DNA of 64,000 nucleotides from Bicyclus anynana (lineage: Eukaryota > Arthropoda > Insecta > Lepidoptera > Nymphalidae), in assembly GCF_947172395.1 (NCBI RefSeq), contig NC_069097.1:14120142-14184141 (forward strand), read 5' to 3'. A program made the position numbers and the translations under genes. Positions 52,271 to 62,710 of this stretch are shown one piece after another (position 1 is the stretch's first letter; every line of letters starts with the position of its first letter). The notes beneath the pieces are model-generated. The model saw only the letters and a list, made by a program, of their open reading frames with translations, was not told the origin of the DNA and made no database searches.

Positions 52271-53030
52271 AAACTATTAGCTGTTGACTCTTGGTCTAGG
52301 ACCATAGCTCGGGGCAAAAGCGCGCGTGTCTGATCTCTAATGCCTACACTTGTACAATGTAATTATTAGTATTGATTATTTATCATCGTAATTGCTAATT
52401 TTGATGTATTGCCATACAATTATGATAATCAATAATTTACTAATAACTAAGAGTAGATACTTTTTTTATAATAAATTAGGAATTACTTCAAAACTATATT
52501 CTTTTAAGTTTCTAAGATTGTTTATGATATAAGCTTGCATGTGTCTATTTCCCATCAGGCGTGATTGTAATGAAGCCTAAAAGAAGCTTATTGACTCTTG
52601 CTTTGAAGGTGTACAAATTGTATGTGGTAAGAAAGACAAACGTCGGAAGGGGATTCCATACTTTTGCTGTATGAATTAAAAATAATGCAATTTAATATGT
52701 CGACGTTCCTTGAAGTTATTTTAAAGAAAATTAGAGGGAAATTTTCAACCCTGATGTATGTTTGTATATTGTAAGTGCGTTTTTAGATGCATATTTTTCG
52801 GAAATAGGATTTTTTTTTATGACTGTTCTTTCGTATTTTAACAAAACAAATCCTTTTAAGACTAATGAATTATAATTGATTTTTATATAAACACACTAGT
52901 GTACGCCCGTGACTTAAAAAGTAACCTTTGGATTATTCGAGGGTAAAATCTATGTCCTTTCCAAATAGCTTCAGTAGTTGGGGTGTGAGTAAGAACAAAA
53001 AAACAAAAAGTAAGAACATACACAAAGCTT
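52271..53030. other. Spacer with possible LINE scrap
   Basis: 52545-52690 (CCCATCAGGCGTGATTGTAA, GGAAGGGGATTCCATACTTT) is reminiscent of LINE C-terminal coding on the minus strand. The rest is AT-rich. Confidence 0.4.
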
Positions 53031-53282
53031 TTTTTTATTATTTACAAGTTAGCCCTTGACTACAATCTCACCTGATGGTAAGTGATGGAGCAGTCTAAGA
53101 TGGAAGCGGGCTAACTTGTTAGGAGGAGGACGAAAATCCACACCCCTTTTTGGTTTCTACACGACATCGTACCGGAACGCTAAATCGCTTGCCGGGACGC
53201 CTTTGCCGGTAGGGTGCTAACTAGCCACAGCCACACACAGAAAACCTCAATCGGCCCAGCGGGGATCGAACCTAGGACCTCA
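53031..53282 (-). mobile_element. SINE A, head incomplete
   Basis: Tail complement to GGGATCGAACCTAGGACC, with an internal deletion after CTAGCCACAGCC. Confidence 0.85.
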
Positions 53283-53528
53283 ATGTCAAATTAATTATGC
53301 TTAACATTATCGAAGTACCTGTTATATTTAATTATTTATAATCAATTACATATAATCGTAGCATATAAATAAGTTGGAGCAAAATGGCAAACTTTTTGCA
53401 TGATTTTTTTTTGTTTCCTTTTTTTGTCATGTTTACAATCGAGTGAGGGCAATAACATGTTTGTCTGCATATCAAGGTTAATACTGTCGTGTGCTGCCGT
53501 AGAATGTAGACTAAGTACCAGGGCCTGA

Positions 53529-53600
53529 AGCCATGTGGTACGTCGATTCTCTTTCTACGAACGCTAACGCTTCGAAAATTAAAAATGTATGGGAATGACA
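53529..53600. mobile_element. Half copy of the 24397-24575 hairpin MITE
   Basis: CATGTGGTACGTCGATTCTC, TTTCTACGAACGCTAACGC and ATGTATGGGAATGACA match the left arm only. Confidence 0.65.
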
Positions 53601-53732
53601 TATGGTTTTAATTTGAGGATTAAATTGAAAGAATTAAACATTTATGCGTTTGGCAGTCCACGATGTACGTATTAAACTATGTACATCTACTTATAATAAA
53701 ATTACTGTATAATTAAGCCCTAATAGCTCAGT

Positions 53733-53783
53733 ATAGTCGTGATAGCCTAGTGGATCGTGGTCGTGATGACCTCTGCCGATTCC
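53733..53783 (+). mobile_element. SINE B head fragment
   Basis: GTCGTGATAGCCTAGTGGATC and GACCTCTGCCGATTCC. Confidence 0.5.
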
Positions 53784-53784
53784 C

Positions 53785-53864
53785 ACAATCGCCCCAGCCG
53801 GGGATCGAACCCAGGACCTCAGTCTTGTAAGTTCACTGCGTATACCACTGCGCCACGGAGGCGC
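53785..53864 (-). mobile_element. SINE A head
   Basis: CAATCGCCCCAGCCGGGGATC to CACTGCGCCACGGAGG. Only the tRNA part remains. Confidence 0.8.
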
Positions 53865-53870
53865 AAACTA

Positions 53871-54187
53871 GTCGTCGTCGTTATCAACCCATATTCGACT
53901 CACTGCTGAGCTCGCGTCTCCTCTCAGAATGAGAGGGGTTAGGCTAATAGTCCACCACGCTGGCCCAATGCAGATTAGCAGACTTCGCACACGCAGAGAA
54001 TTGTGAAAATTCTCGGGTATGCACGTTTCCTCACGATGTTTTCCTTCACTGTTTGAGACGCGTGATATTTAATTTCTTAAAATGCACACAACTGAAAAGT
54101 TGGTGGTGCATGCCCCGGATCAGATTCGAACCCACACCCTCCGGAATCGGAGGCAGAGTTCAATCCACTACCACGCTACCACGGCTC
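53871..54187 (-). mobile_element. SINE B, full length
   Basis: GTCGTCGTCGTTATCAACCC tail complement to CTACCACGGCTCG head. Confidence 0.9.
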
Positions 54188-54307
54188 GTCAAACTAGTAT
54201 AGGCACAGAAAACATATGTACATAGGTAACTAAATTAGCCTACATAATATACTTATTGATAAATATAGCTTAAACATTACCAAGTTGATGCGTAAAATAC
54301 AAATACG

Positions 54308-54430
54308 TTACAGGGTGCTCCAGTAATAAATCTCCCGCAGTATGCTGGCAAGGAGCTGGCAAGCGTCGCGGAAGGCTGCCAAGTCGCTTCCGCGCACGGT
54401 CGCCGGTTCGGTGCCGGGTTGAGTACACAT
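54308..54430 (-). CDS. GC-rich small ORF or exon, 40 codons
   Basis: The minus-strand frame has ATG at 54430-54428 and TAA at 54310-54308. It encodes MCTQPGTEPATVRGSD, then LAAFRDACQLLASILREIYY, then WSTL. The second half could form an amphipathic helix. The frame stays open upstream of the ATG for at least 10 codons, so it may be part of an exon; no good acceptor is seen. The composition is far richer in GC than the flanks, and no copy of it was noticed elsewhere in the window. It could be a host micro-ORF, a conserved terminal exon or an unfamiliar repeat. I do not recognise the product. Confidence 0.3.
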   Translation of the reverse strand: MCTQPGTEPATVRGSDLAAFRDACQLLASILREIYYWSTL

Positions 54431-54606
54431 AAGAATGTAGATGAACTTACATTTTAAAAACATATACCTACTAGCAGTGGCATAGCTTGCCCTGTATATA
54501 AATTAGTTGGAGGGGCCAAATTAAGGATAAATATATCACAAAATAAAGAAAAATGCTTTCTTAACACAAATAAAACCTTTAAATATTTCCAACTTTGGGT
54601 GCTGGC

Positions 54607-54824
54607 TTTTTTTTAATTCTTTACAGGTTAGCCCTTGACTACAGTCTTACCTAATGGTAAGTGATGATGCAATCTAAGGTGAAAGCGGCTATCATGTTAG
54701 GAGGAGGATGAAAATCCACACCCCTTTCGGTTTCTCCACGACATCGTATCGGAACGCTAAATCACTTCGCGGTACGTCTTTATCGGTAGGATGGTAAATA
54801 GCCACGGCCGAAGCCTCCCACCAG
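54607..54824 (-). mobile_element. SINE A, head lost
   Basis: TTTTTAATTCTTTACAGG to GAAGCCTCCCACCAG. Confidence 0.87.
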
Positions 54825-55416
54825 AAAAAAAGATTGCTCTTTTTAGTTTTGTCATATCTGGAGTGAGACTCTAAAGGCAGTTTTTTTTTTTTTTTCGAAA
54901 TGCACCAAATTCAGTGTGATTGTGGGTTTTACTAATTCTTGCTTTCCCTTATCACATTGTTAAGCCTGATACAGCGGTAGATACGTCCCAGTAGTACCAT
55001 GTATGTCAATCTTACTTCTAAGAGATTTTAGAAGCAGACCGGAGCAAAGACCAAGAGAGGCAGGAGACGGCTGGGACATATCACGTGATAATTCCCTTCA
55101 TTTTGTAGACCAATAAGGAGCCTCTGTTAACTTTTTCACCAATCAGATTCGTTTCCGCTTGACGTGTCCAATCCACATGGTCATGGACATGGTCGCCAGT
55201 TGGAAGCGCTCGTCGCGATTTAACCTCGTAGAAGTATCATCAGAAGGCTTTATTGGGATGCTATGCAAAATTTTAACTCGAATAACACAAGTTTTATTTT
55301 TGTGTAAAACTTGTACTATTATTTATGTGGTAAATATTGCACAGCATCCTGTGAGAGACGTGTTTATTAACTCTTGATAACAACAACAACTTTTTTGGTC
55401 CAAGCTTCTATCCTTA
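54825..55416. other. Unassigned spacer
   Basis: T15-type run at 54880-54895. The 72-codon frame 55159-55377 is unsupported; its start resembles an RTE scrap only loosely. Confidence 0.4.
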
Positions 55417-55608
55417 TCTATACTAATATTATAAAGCTGAAGAGTTTGTTTGATTGAACGCGCTAATCTCAGGAACTACCAGTCCGATTTGAAAAATTCT
55501 TTCAATGTTAAATAGCCCATTTATCGAGGAAGGCTATAGGGTATATATTATCCCCGTATTTTTACGAGAACGGGAACCACGCGGGTAAAACCGCGCGGCG
55601 TCAGCTAG
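55417..55608 (+). mobile_element. Complete short non-autonomous Helitron
   Basis: TC at 55417, TATACTAATATTATAAAGC, body, hairpin CGCGGGTAAAACCGCGCGG, and CTAG at 55605-55608, between A and T. It is 192 bp long, the same as the copy at 24-215. Confidence 0.88.
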
Positions 55609-56938
55609 TAAGAGATATATCTCGTCGTGTAATCATGTTTACAATTTGACAGTGCATGTTTACCGCTCGATTTACATGAGTTTAAATGGTTACACTAATT
55701 GTAATTATTAAAAAAAAATAGTTGTTTGACTTCGAGATAAGTACCTACTCTGACTTCACTTACTCATGACGTATATCAAAAATATAGAACCTTTCAAATC
55801 TATTTCACCAAACTGTTTACACATTACGTTCTACAAATAACCTTTCAGGCCTTTCGACGCGCATCTTTATTTTTAGGGTTCCGCTTTGAGATATGCAAAA
55901 CCGAAAATTAAAACAATCAGTTAGGGAAATAAAAAGTAATAATTGGTGTATTGACTACCGTTTAGTAAATACAACAGAACGACTTTATTTTGTTATCATT
56001 CACATAAACTTGGTGAAATAAGAGCGACATCTAGATCCAAATATTCCTTCTAATATAATCTTCATACTTATTTATAAGGATAAGTACAAGGAATACGTCT
56101 TAAAGATGATGTATTTTTTCACCGTTGATACAAGTTATTATGATTAAAACTCCGCAAAGTTACGAATACGGTTCAGTTACAAAAATATCAATATCATCAG
56201 CTTAATTCAATAAATAGAAAAATAGAAAAGCCGCTTACGAGCACAGATAATTGGTTTATTTTTGTATTGATATTGTAATTAAATAAATAAATATGTAAAA
56301 AACATTAACATAGAATTTCTTGGAAAAATAGGAAAGTCAATATTATCATAGCCCAAACATTAGGTACTTCAATATCTCATTTTATATTATCTTCTTTATT
56401 TAGCATAGCATTTAGCCTGGCTTAGTTGTGTTTAAAAAAACATATTAGAAAATTTTAATAGGACAGTATAATATCACCGTCTGTATGTAAGAACCTAAAA
56501 AAAAATCACATGCTTCAACTTATTTTTATATACGGTAAGAAGTAGATACGGAACCCTCCTTTTGCATATTCTGAAGCGCACGTGACGAGTTCTTTTCTTT
56601 ACTTTGTGCTTTAAAAAATAAATTGACTTCCGATTTGCGAAGAACTGACCGGCTGATCTTTTTCGTCAAATTGCTACTGACGTTTGTATCTAATTTGAAC
56701 CTTCCCAACATGTACAAAAAGTATGTTTTGGATTGTATTTAATTTAACACAAGTTATACACGTAACTACGTAACCACTTGTATTTAAATATGCACTTTAA
56801 TACTCATAATTTTAAAGTCGCATTTTACTTACAATATTACATCTATGTAACAGTTAAATTACACGTATCTTGAAAGATAGTTGTATGGGAATTTCAGCTT
56901 TAATTTACTTATAATTAGAGTACTTTTTTGGGTGTTAG
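55609..56938. other. AT-rich spacer
   Basis: A 63-codon minus frame at 56526-56717 (GRFKLDTNVSSNLTKKISRS) has no recognised family. No repeats are identified. Confidence 0.45.
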
Positions 56939-57103
56939 TTGCTAGTTGTTAGTGGCTACAGGCTAATACGGGTGGAGAATGCTTCCGTTAATAGAATTTT
57001 AATGAAGAAATGTCAGGTCCGGCGGCGTTGTGCATGTCATGCCCATCTTTCGTGTTCTCGGCGCTCGCGGCTGGTACCGTCGGCAGAACAAATTAGAGTA
57101 AAT
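56939..57103 (+). CDS. Weak candidate first exon with consensus donor
   Basis: A frame with ATGs at 56939 and 57002 (MKKCQVRRRCACHAHLSC, SRRSRLVPSAEQIRVN) meets an exact GTAAGT donor at 57104-57109. A GC-rich, CpG-containing stretch follows to 57240. The product is unrecognised and cysteine/arginine-rich because the DNA is GC-rich. It might instead be untranslated first-exon or promoter DNA. Confidence 0.2.
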
Positions 57104-57295
57104 GTAAGTTTTTTCCAATATTGTACTGAAAGTGGAAAGAACAGATACTATAGCTTGGCAAATTCGTAACACTCCCGAAGTCCCGCGCGCACGACTTCAC
57201 ATCCGCGCATTCCTTTCCCCCCGTCGCCCGCATATCATGGGAATGTCATCAACGAACTTATGATGTGATGGTGATGATGATTATTTGTCTATACG

Positions 57296-57430
57296 AGTGC
57301 TAATATGTATCATAAAGCTGTAAAATTTGTTTGTTCTTTTGTTTGAATGCGCTGATCTCAGTAACTACTGGTTCGAATTGAAAAAACTGTTTCCGTTTTG
57401 GATAGCCCATTAATTAAATGGAGGCTAGAG
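57296..57430 (+). mobile_element. Helitron 5' half
   Basis: GCTAATATGTATCATAAAGC, TTTGAATGCGCTGATCTCAG and GGATAGCCCATTAATTAAATGG. Cut off by SINE A. Confidence 0.65.
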
Positions 57431-57436
57431 TGAATA

Positions 57437-57762
57437 TTTTTTATTTTATTCTTTACAAGTTAGCCCTTGACTACAATCTCACCTGATGGTAAATGATGAT
57501 GCAGTCTAAGATGAAAGCGGGCTAACTTGTTAGGAAGAGGATAAAAATCCACACCCCTTTCGGTTTCTACACGGCATCGTACCGGAACGCTAATCGCTTG
57601 GCGGCGCGTCTTTGCCGGTAGGGTGGTAACTAGCCACGGCCGAAGCCTCCCACAAGCCAGACCTGGACAAATTAAGAAAATCTCAATCTGCCCAGCCGGG
57701 GATCGAACCCAGGACCTCCGTCTTGTAAATCCACCGCGCATACCACTGCGCCACGGAGGCCG
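57437..57762 (-). mobile_element. SINE A, full length
   Basis: Complete from TTTTATTTTATTCTTTACAAG to CACTGCGCCACGGAGGCCG, with little decay. Confidence 0.93.
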
Positions 57763-58254
57763 ATTAACTAACTAAAATAAGGGTACCATAGCTAGATCCC
57801 CTTATAGTATCAGCTGGATTATTCACTAACTCAAAGTCATTTGGAGATAATTTAAACCGAATGTGTACATTACATTTTAAATTTGCTCTACGAAGTTCTA
57901 CGAAGTTCTGCCAAGGGTCACTGGCAGAGATCTCTTATAGAGATAAGTGTTTCCTTGTCCACTGTTTTCTTTTTACTTTTGTGTGTTACTAATATTGGTA
58001 CAAAATAAATTTAAAAAAAAAAAAGATAATGTTACTTGGAATTTTTTCTTCTATCGCTACATCGGGATGTGAGTGGCCGGCTATATTTGGCAAATCTATT
58101 CCATCAAAGAGAATATAATAATTACAGCCACAGTTAGATGGCTGATAGCTACCAACATGTGCTCCCGAACTGGCTTCAAACTAATTGACTTTCATGCAAA
58201 TATGCCTTCTGAAACACTTTCCACATATTATCCCACTTCTGAGCAGAGACTATA
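57763..58254. other. Unassigned spacer
   Basis: It contains a 9-bp duplication (TACGAAGTTC, ~57890-57910). The 83-codon frame at 58073-58324 runs into the LINE UTR. Confidence 0.45.
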
Positions 58255-58777
58255 CAAGACTATGAAGGAGACTCAAATCAAAAATCATTTATTTCAAGTA
58301 GGCTCAGTTTACAAGCACTTTTGACACGTCAGTTGACTATTTGTAAAGATTCTACCACCGGGTCGAAAGGCAGGTTCTGCTGAGAAGATATTGGCAAGAA
58401 ACTCAACAGTTGCTCTTTTGAAAAAGTCATACAGTATTATAATTTACATTTGATAACAATTAAATTACAATTTCTTATAGTTTTATTTCCTGTGTGAAGG
58501 TGGAAGCTGATCCAATGGCCTCCAAGCACCTTTGTCGTTAAGGAACTCATCAATGGTGTAGTAACCTCGACTAAGTAAATGTTTTTTAACACATTGCTTA
58601 AAGTTGTGCATTGGCAAGTCCATCACAGTCTTGGGATCTTGTTATAGAAGAGTACACCCAAACCCACAAAAGATTTTTTAACTCTTTGGAGACGATATGC
58701 AGAAATAACTAACTTATGCCCGTGTCTAGTAAGACGTGGGTTTAAATCTCCTGTCATTTTATATAGTTCATGACTGT
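58255..58777 (-). pseudogene. Jockey/CR1-like LINE 3' end
   Basis: The minus strand of 58490-58760 encodes LNPRLTRHGHKLVISAYRLQ, VKKSFVGLGVLFYNKIP, then after a one-base loss TVMDLPMHNFKQCVKKHLLS, RGYYTIDEFLNDKGAWRPLD and a stop. A ~235-bp 3' UTR follows (to 58255), related to 48480-48640. The 5' end is truncated at a 20-bp perfect hairpin (58755-58797). Confidence 0.8.
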
Positions 58778-58874
58778 GTCATGAACTATATAAAATGTAT
58801 TTCGTAGTGTTCAGTGCTACCTTAAATCACGTGAACAATGTGGGTTAGACTAAAATAAGTTATTGCAATACAAT

Positions 58875-59041
58875 ATCCAGCGGCTCCCTGTAACCCGCTT
58901 GCTGTCTTCGGTCTACCTAGTAGGGGGTCGACCAACACTGCGCTTTCCGGTGGAGGCTCGAGAACTTTTTGTTTGGAAGTCCATGCAAGAGGCCTATGTC
59001 CAGCAGTAGACGTCCATCGGCTGATAATGATGATGATGATG
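58875..59041 (+). mobile_element. Twin-primed RTE-type LINE insertion
   Basis: 58875-58950 is antisense RTE C-terminal coding DNA. 58951-59041 is the sense 3' end with a (TGA)n tail. In element coordinates the two parts are nearly adjacent (a gap of a few bases). AATACAAT flanks both sides (58867-58874 and 59042-59049). Confidence 0.82.
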
Positions 59042-59049
59042 AATACAAT

Positions 59050-59384
59050 GACCTCATAAAAGGTATTTAGATGAAATTGAAGTGTTTGTCTGCGGTTTCA
59101 AAAAAACTGTGTTTGTTAAAGTGTTCATATATTTACATGATTTATTTGACTGGGACGTTCACTGAATCATATACAGAGAGATATCAGATATTACTTAACA
59201 TAATATAGCTACTTTTTATCCTGGAAAAATCTATGCTACGGGATAAATGAAAAACTGATTTTCACGCGGTCGAAGTCGCAGGCGTCTTACTATAAAAATT
59301 AATATGATAAGGTATCATAAGTTTAGGTTAAAGCTAACATACCAATAAGTTACATAAAGGATTTATCGTAGGATTATTTAGTGT
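59050..59384. other. Spacer with Helitron scrap
   Basis: 59205-59285 (GCTACTTTTTATCCTGG, TTTTCACGCGGTCGAAGTCG) is a Helitron end lacking CTAG. Confidence 0.5.
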
Positions 59385-59386
59385 AA

Positions 59387-59534
59387 GGGTTCATTTACAC
59401 GAGCGGCAACTCTTCCGACGACCGACGTCCAACGTCTCGGCGGCAGGCGACGACGTCTCGGCGGCAGGCGACGGCGTCGCCGACTTCAGTCGACTGCAGT
59501 CGGTAGCAGCTGCCGCTCGTGTAAATGAACACTT
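59387..59534. mobile_element. GC-rich MITE with 20-bp perfect terminal inverted repeats
   Basis: GTTCATTTACACGAGCGGCA at 59389-59408 is exactly inverted at 59511-59530. The interior has a ~21-bp tandem pair (ACGTCTCGGCGGCAGGCGAC). The ends resemble hAT-type MITEs, but no 8-bp duplication was found. Confidence 0.7.
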
Positions 59535-59692
59535 AGTAATACCTAATTGGTATACCTAGGTTATTTATAAAAGGGAAAAAAGACCGGAACTGAATCTGAA
59601 GTAACCATTACGTTATACTGGAGAAGTATTTCCGATGAGCTATGTTAAGCTATACCACAGAAAACATGTACAAATAGCTATTATATTATATA

Positions 59693-60403
59693 CTAGCGGA
59701 CGCCCGCGACTTCGTCCGCGTGAAAGTAGATGTAAACTTTTAACTACCCCTACCCTACCCCTACCCTGCCCTACCCTACTCCTTCCCTACCCTACCCTCA
59801 CCTTCCCCTACCCTAATCCCTACCCTAATCCCTACCCCTACCCCTACTCTACCCTAATCCCTACCCCTACCCCTACCCTACCCATTAAGGCTGCACACGC
59901 GACGGAAGCTTAAAAAATGGAGTAACTTCTCCCGTTTTCCCAACATTTCCCTTCACTGCTCTGCTCCTATTAATTGTAGCATGATGAAAAGTATACTATA
60001 ACATGCCCAGGAGTATGAAAAATAATTGTACCAAGTTTTATTAAAATCCGTCGAATAGTTTTTGTTTCAATAACGAACATACCACGCGGCGAAAGCTTAA
60101 AAAATTGAGTAACATTTCCCGTTTTCCCAACATTTTCCTTCACTGCTCTGCTCCTATTGATCGTAGTGTGATAAAAAGTATACTATAACCTGCCCCGGAG
60201 TATGAAGAATAATTGTACCAAGTTTCGTTGAAATCCGTCGAGTAGTTTTTGTTTCTATAAAGAACAGACAGACAGACAGACAAAAATTTTACTGATTGCA
60301 TTTTTGGTATCAGTATCGATCACTAATCACCCCCTGATAGTTATTTTGGAAATATATTTCATTTACAGAATTGACTTCTCTACAGATTTATTATAAGTAT
60401 AGA
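59693..60403 (-). mobile_element. Helitron, 711 bp, with CCCTA array and internal duplication
   Basis: CTAG (59693-59696) and hairpin CGGACGCCCGCGACTTCG, then CCCTA-rich tandem units at 59752-59883. Next come two ~187-bp tandem copies of the body (repeat of CACTGCTCTGCTCCTATT at 59954 and 60141), and the TTATTATAAGTATAGA end. Confidence 0.78.
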
Positions 60404-60531
60404 TTATTGCTTAAATGTTAAAACCGCACAACTACATTTATGTACCTATTCATTGGGTTAGAATGCCATTGGGTACAGAGTTTTTGGAGCAACGATTTTA
60501 ACAACGGTGCCTTGTGGTTACTTTAAAGAAA

Positions 60532-60625
60532 AACATTATCAACCCATATTCGGCTCACTGCTGAGCTCGAGTCTCCTCTCAGAATTAGAGGGGTTAGGCC
60601 AAATAGTCCACTACGTCGGCCCATA
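60532..60625 (-). mobile_element. SINE B 3' third
   Basis: ATTATCAACCCATATTCGGC to CCACTACGTCGGCCCA. Confidence 0.8.
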
Positions 60626-60631
60626 TGTGTT

Positions 60632-60716
60632 TAATAGCCAACTCAGGAGTCGAACCTCGGACTTCATTATTAAATGTCACTATTTAAACCTAGCCACTTG
60701 ACTAATGAGATAGTCA
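60632..60716 (-). mobile_element. tRNA-like SINE head
   Basis: The minus strand reads CTCATTAGTCAAGTGGCTAG, then CCGAGGTTCGACTCCTGAG: A- and B-box-like motifs. No body is recognised. Confidence 0.45.
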
Positions 60717-60913
60717 TTAACCTTAATATTAACCACGCAAAGGGTCTGTCTGTGTGATCAATCTATTAGAATCGGACGTATGTCAAGAATCGATTAACTT
60801 AAGTTTAGTAGCGAGTGGTGTCCGCCACGCTGCTCTCGTCGCGGGTCGCGTACTTTTACTGCACAGTCGCTCCAGGCTTGCGTCCACTGCAAGCGATACA
60901 AACATAGCTTCAT
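60717..60913. other. Unassigned, CpG-rich patch
   Basis: GC-rich at 60805-60895 with no convincing frame. Confidence 0.4.
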
Positions 60914-61034
60914 AGGATTATAGCTCAACGGCAAAGTGGCCCGACTTATCACCAGAGGTCGTGATTCGCCGCCTCCTGCACTAATGTCGAAACCGCTCTT
61001 TTTTCGACTAGTTGGAAGGAATAAGAATATTGGT
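60914..61034 (+). mobile_element. SINE C, diverged
   Basis: GGATTATAGCTCAACGGC, ACCAGAGGTCGTGATTCGCC and GGAATAAGAATATTGGTCA. Confidence 0.65.
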
Positions 61035-61036
61035 CA

Positions 61037-61172
61037 CTAGCAGACGCCGCGTTCCCGTAGTAATACAGGGATAAAATAGCCTATAGCACTCGGGGTTAGT
61101 GTATGCAACAGTGAAAGAATTTTTCAAACAAACAAACAATAAAATTTATCCTCTTTATAATATTAGTACAGA
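61037..61172 (-). mobile_element. Helitron, shortened
   Basis: CTAG (61037-61040), GACGCCGCG, CCCGTAGTAATACAGGGATA, and the end CTTTATAATATTAGTACAGA. The hairpin is partly deleted. Confidence 0.75.
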
Positions 61173-61464
61173 TTCGTAGGTACAGATAGTTAAAAAAAGA
61201 TAAGGTGGCAGTTATTCTTAAAAACAAAAATTAAAGATAAGATGGTAAATGATTTTATTGTCAATTATGGCCTACTCGTACAGTGACAGTAATGAAATGT
61301 AACTACTAAAATAAGCAATAATTTAAATAAATTGACTAAAACTATAAAATTAAAACGAATTAAAAGTAATACTTTAAAATATAGATTATTACTTAGTCTG
61401 AAATAACAAATTGACTACTTTGTCTTGATACTCGTAGTAGTTTGATAGGAAGGCTTTTGTGATA
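61173..61464. other. AT-rich spacer
   Basis: Nothing recognised. Confidence 0.5.
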
Positions 61465-61612
61465 AAGCTTGTGAGGTTGTAAAATTAGTATTGAACCGAT
61501 TAGAAAAGCTCTTTCACAGTGGAGAAGCTAAGCTATCCCCGAGTGCCATAGACTATATTTTTTTCCCTGTATTCCTACGGGAACAGGAACTACGCGTGTA
61601 AAAGCGTTTGGT
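61465..61612 (+). mobile_element. Helitron fragment
   Basis: GAGAAGCTAAGCTATCCCCG, CTGTATTCCTACGGGAACAG and ACTACGCGTGTAAAAGCG. It lacks CTAG. Confidence 0.6.
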
Positions 61613-61615
61613 AGT

Positions 61616-61900
61616 GTCGTTATCAACCCATATTCGGCTCACTACTGAGCTCTAAATGAGAGGTTAGGCCAATAGTCCATCACGCTGGCCCAATGCGGAT
61701 TGGCAGACTTCACACACACACACGAAGAGAATTAAGAAAACTCTCTGGTATGCAGGTTTCCTCACGATGTATTTCTTCACCATTTGAGACACATGATATT
61801 AAATTTCTTAAAATGCTCACAACTGAAAAGTTGGAGGTGCATGCCCCGGACCTGATTCGAAGCTACACCCTCCGAAATCGGAGGCAGAGGTCATATCACT
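61616..61900 (-). mobile_element. SINE B
   Basis: GTCGTTATCAACCCATATTC to GGAGGCAGAGGTCATATC. The end of the head is lost. It contains a short CA run. Confidence 0.85.
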
Positions 61901-62475
61901 GCTCTTTTGCTAGTGTACCTACTAATAAAATGTTTTTTTTTGTTTATATCTAGCAATAGCTTGGTATATCCCTGGAGTCTCGCCCTGCGCCGGTCACGCG
62001 CGGACAGAAGCCCGCAGACGCTAAGTGCCTTCAATCACTGCGCGTAATTGCTCACTCCACCGCGTCTCCGCACCACGTGTTAATTGGTACATACTCATGT
62101 GCTCGTTCGCGCGGCGCTGGACTGCGATTGCTTTTTGAAAAAATGATGTTCGCGTGAAACCTTGCAATTGATAAAAAAATATACAGCCGACTAAGTTTTC
62201 CTTTTTGAAAAAAAAATGATTTTACCGACTTTTTTGTATCGTTAATACAATTAGTTTAAACACTGAATTATTCACGTTAAATTACTCACATATTTGTTAC
62301 CTTTTTAATGTGCAGCATAGAAAGCCTGACCACAACATCATTTGATGGAAAGCAATGTGGTTGAAGGTAGAACGTGCAAAAATCCACGCCTCAGCAACAT
62401 AAATGTGTAATAATGTTTAGATTGATAGACTGTCAGATACGTGGTTTTACAGAAGTTTTATTTATTTTTTTTAAA
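61901..62475. other. Unassigned, CpG-rich patch
   Basis: 61970-62140 is GC-rich (for example CGCCGGTCACGCGCGGACAG) and could be promoter or exon DNA. No open frame stands out. AT-rich sequence follows, with an AACCGACTT-like scrap near 62186-62240. Confidence 0.4.
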
Positions 62476-62710
62476 AGATGGTATCGGGCTAAGTTGTTAA
62501 GAGTAGGATGAAAATCCACACCCTTTTTGGTTTCTACACGACATCGTACCGTAACGCTAAATCGCTTGGTGGTACGTCTTTGTCGGTAGAGTGGTAACTA
62601 GCCACGACCGATGCCTCCCACCAGCCAGACCTGGACCAATTAAGAAAACCTCAATTGGCCCAACCGGGGAATGAACCCAGGACCTCCGTATCCACCGCGC
62701 ATAACACTGG
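62476..62710 (-). mobile_element. SINE A, partial head
   Basis: GGTATCGGGCTAAGTTGTTAAG to CCAACCGGGGAATGAACCC and CCACCGCGCATAACACTGG. Confidence 0.87.
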
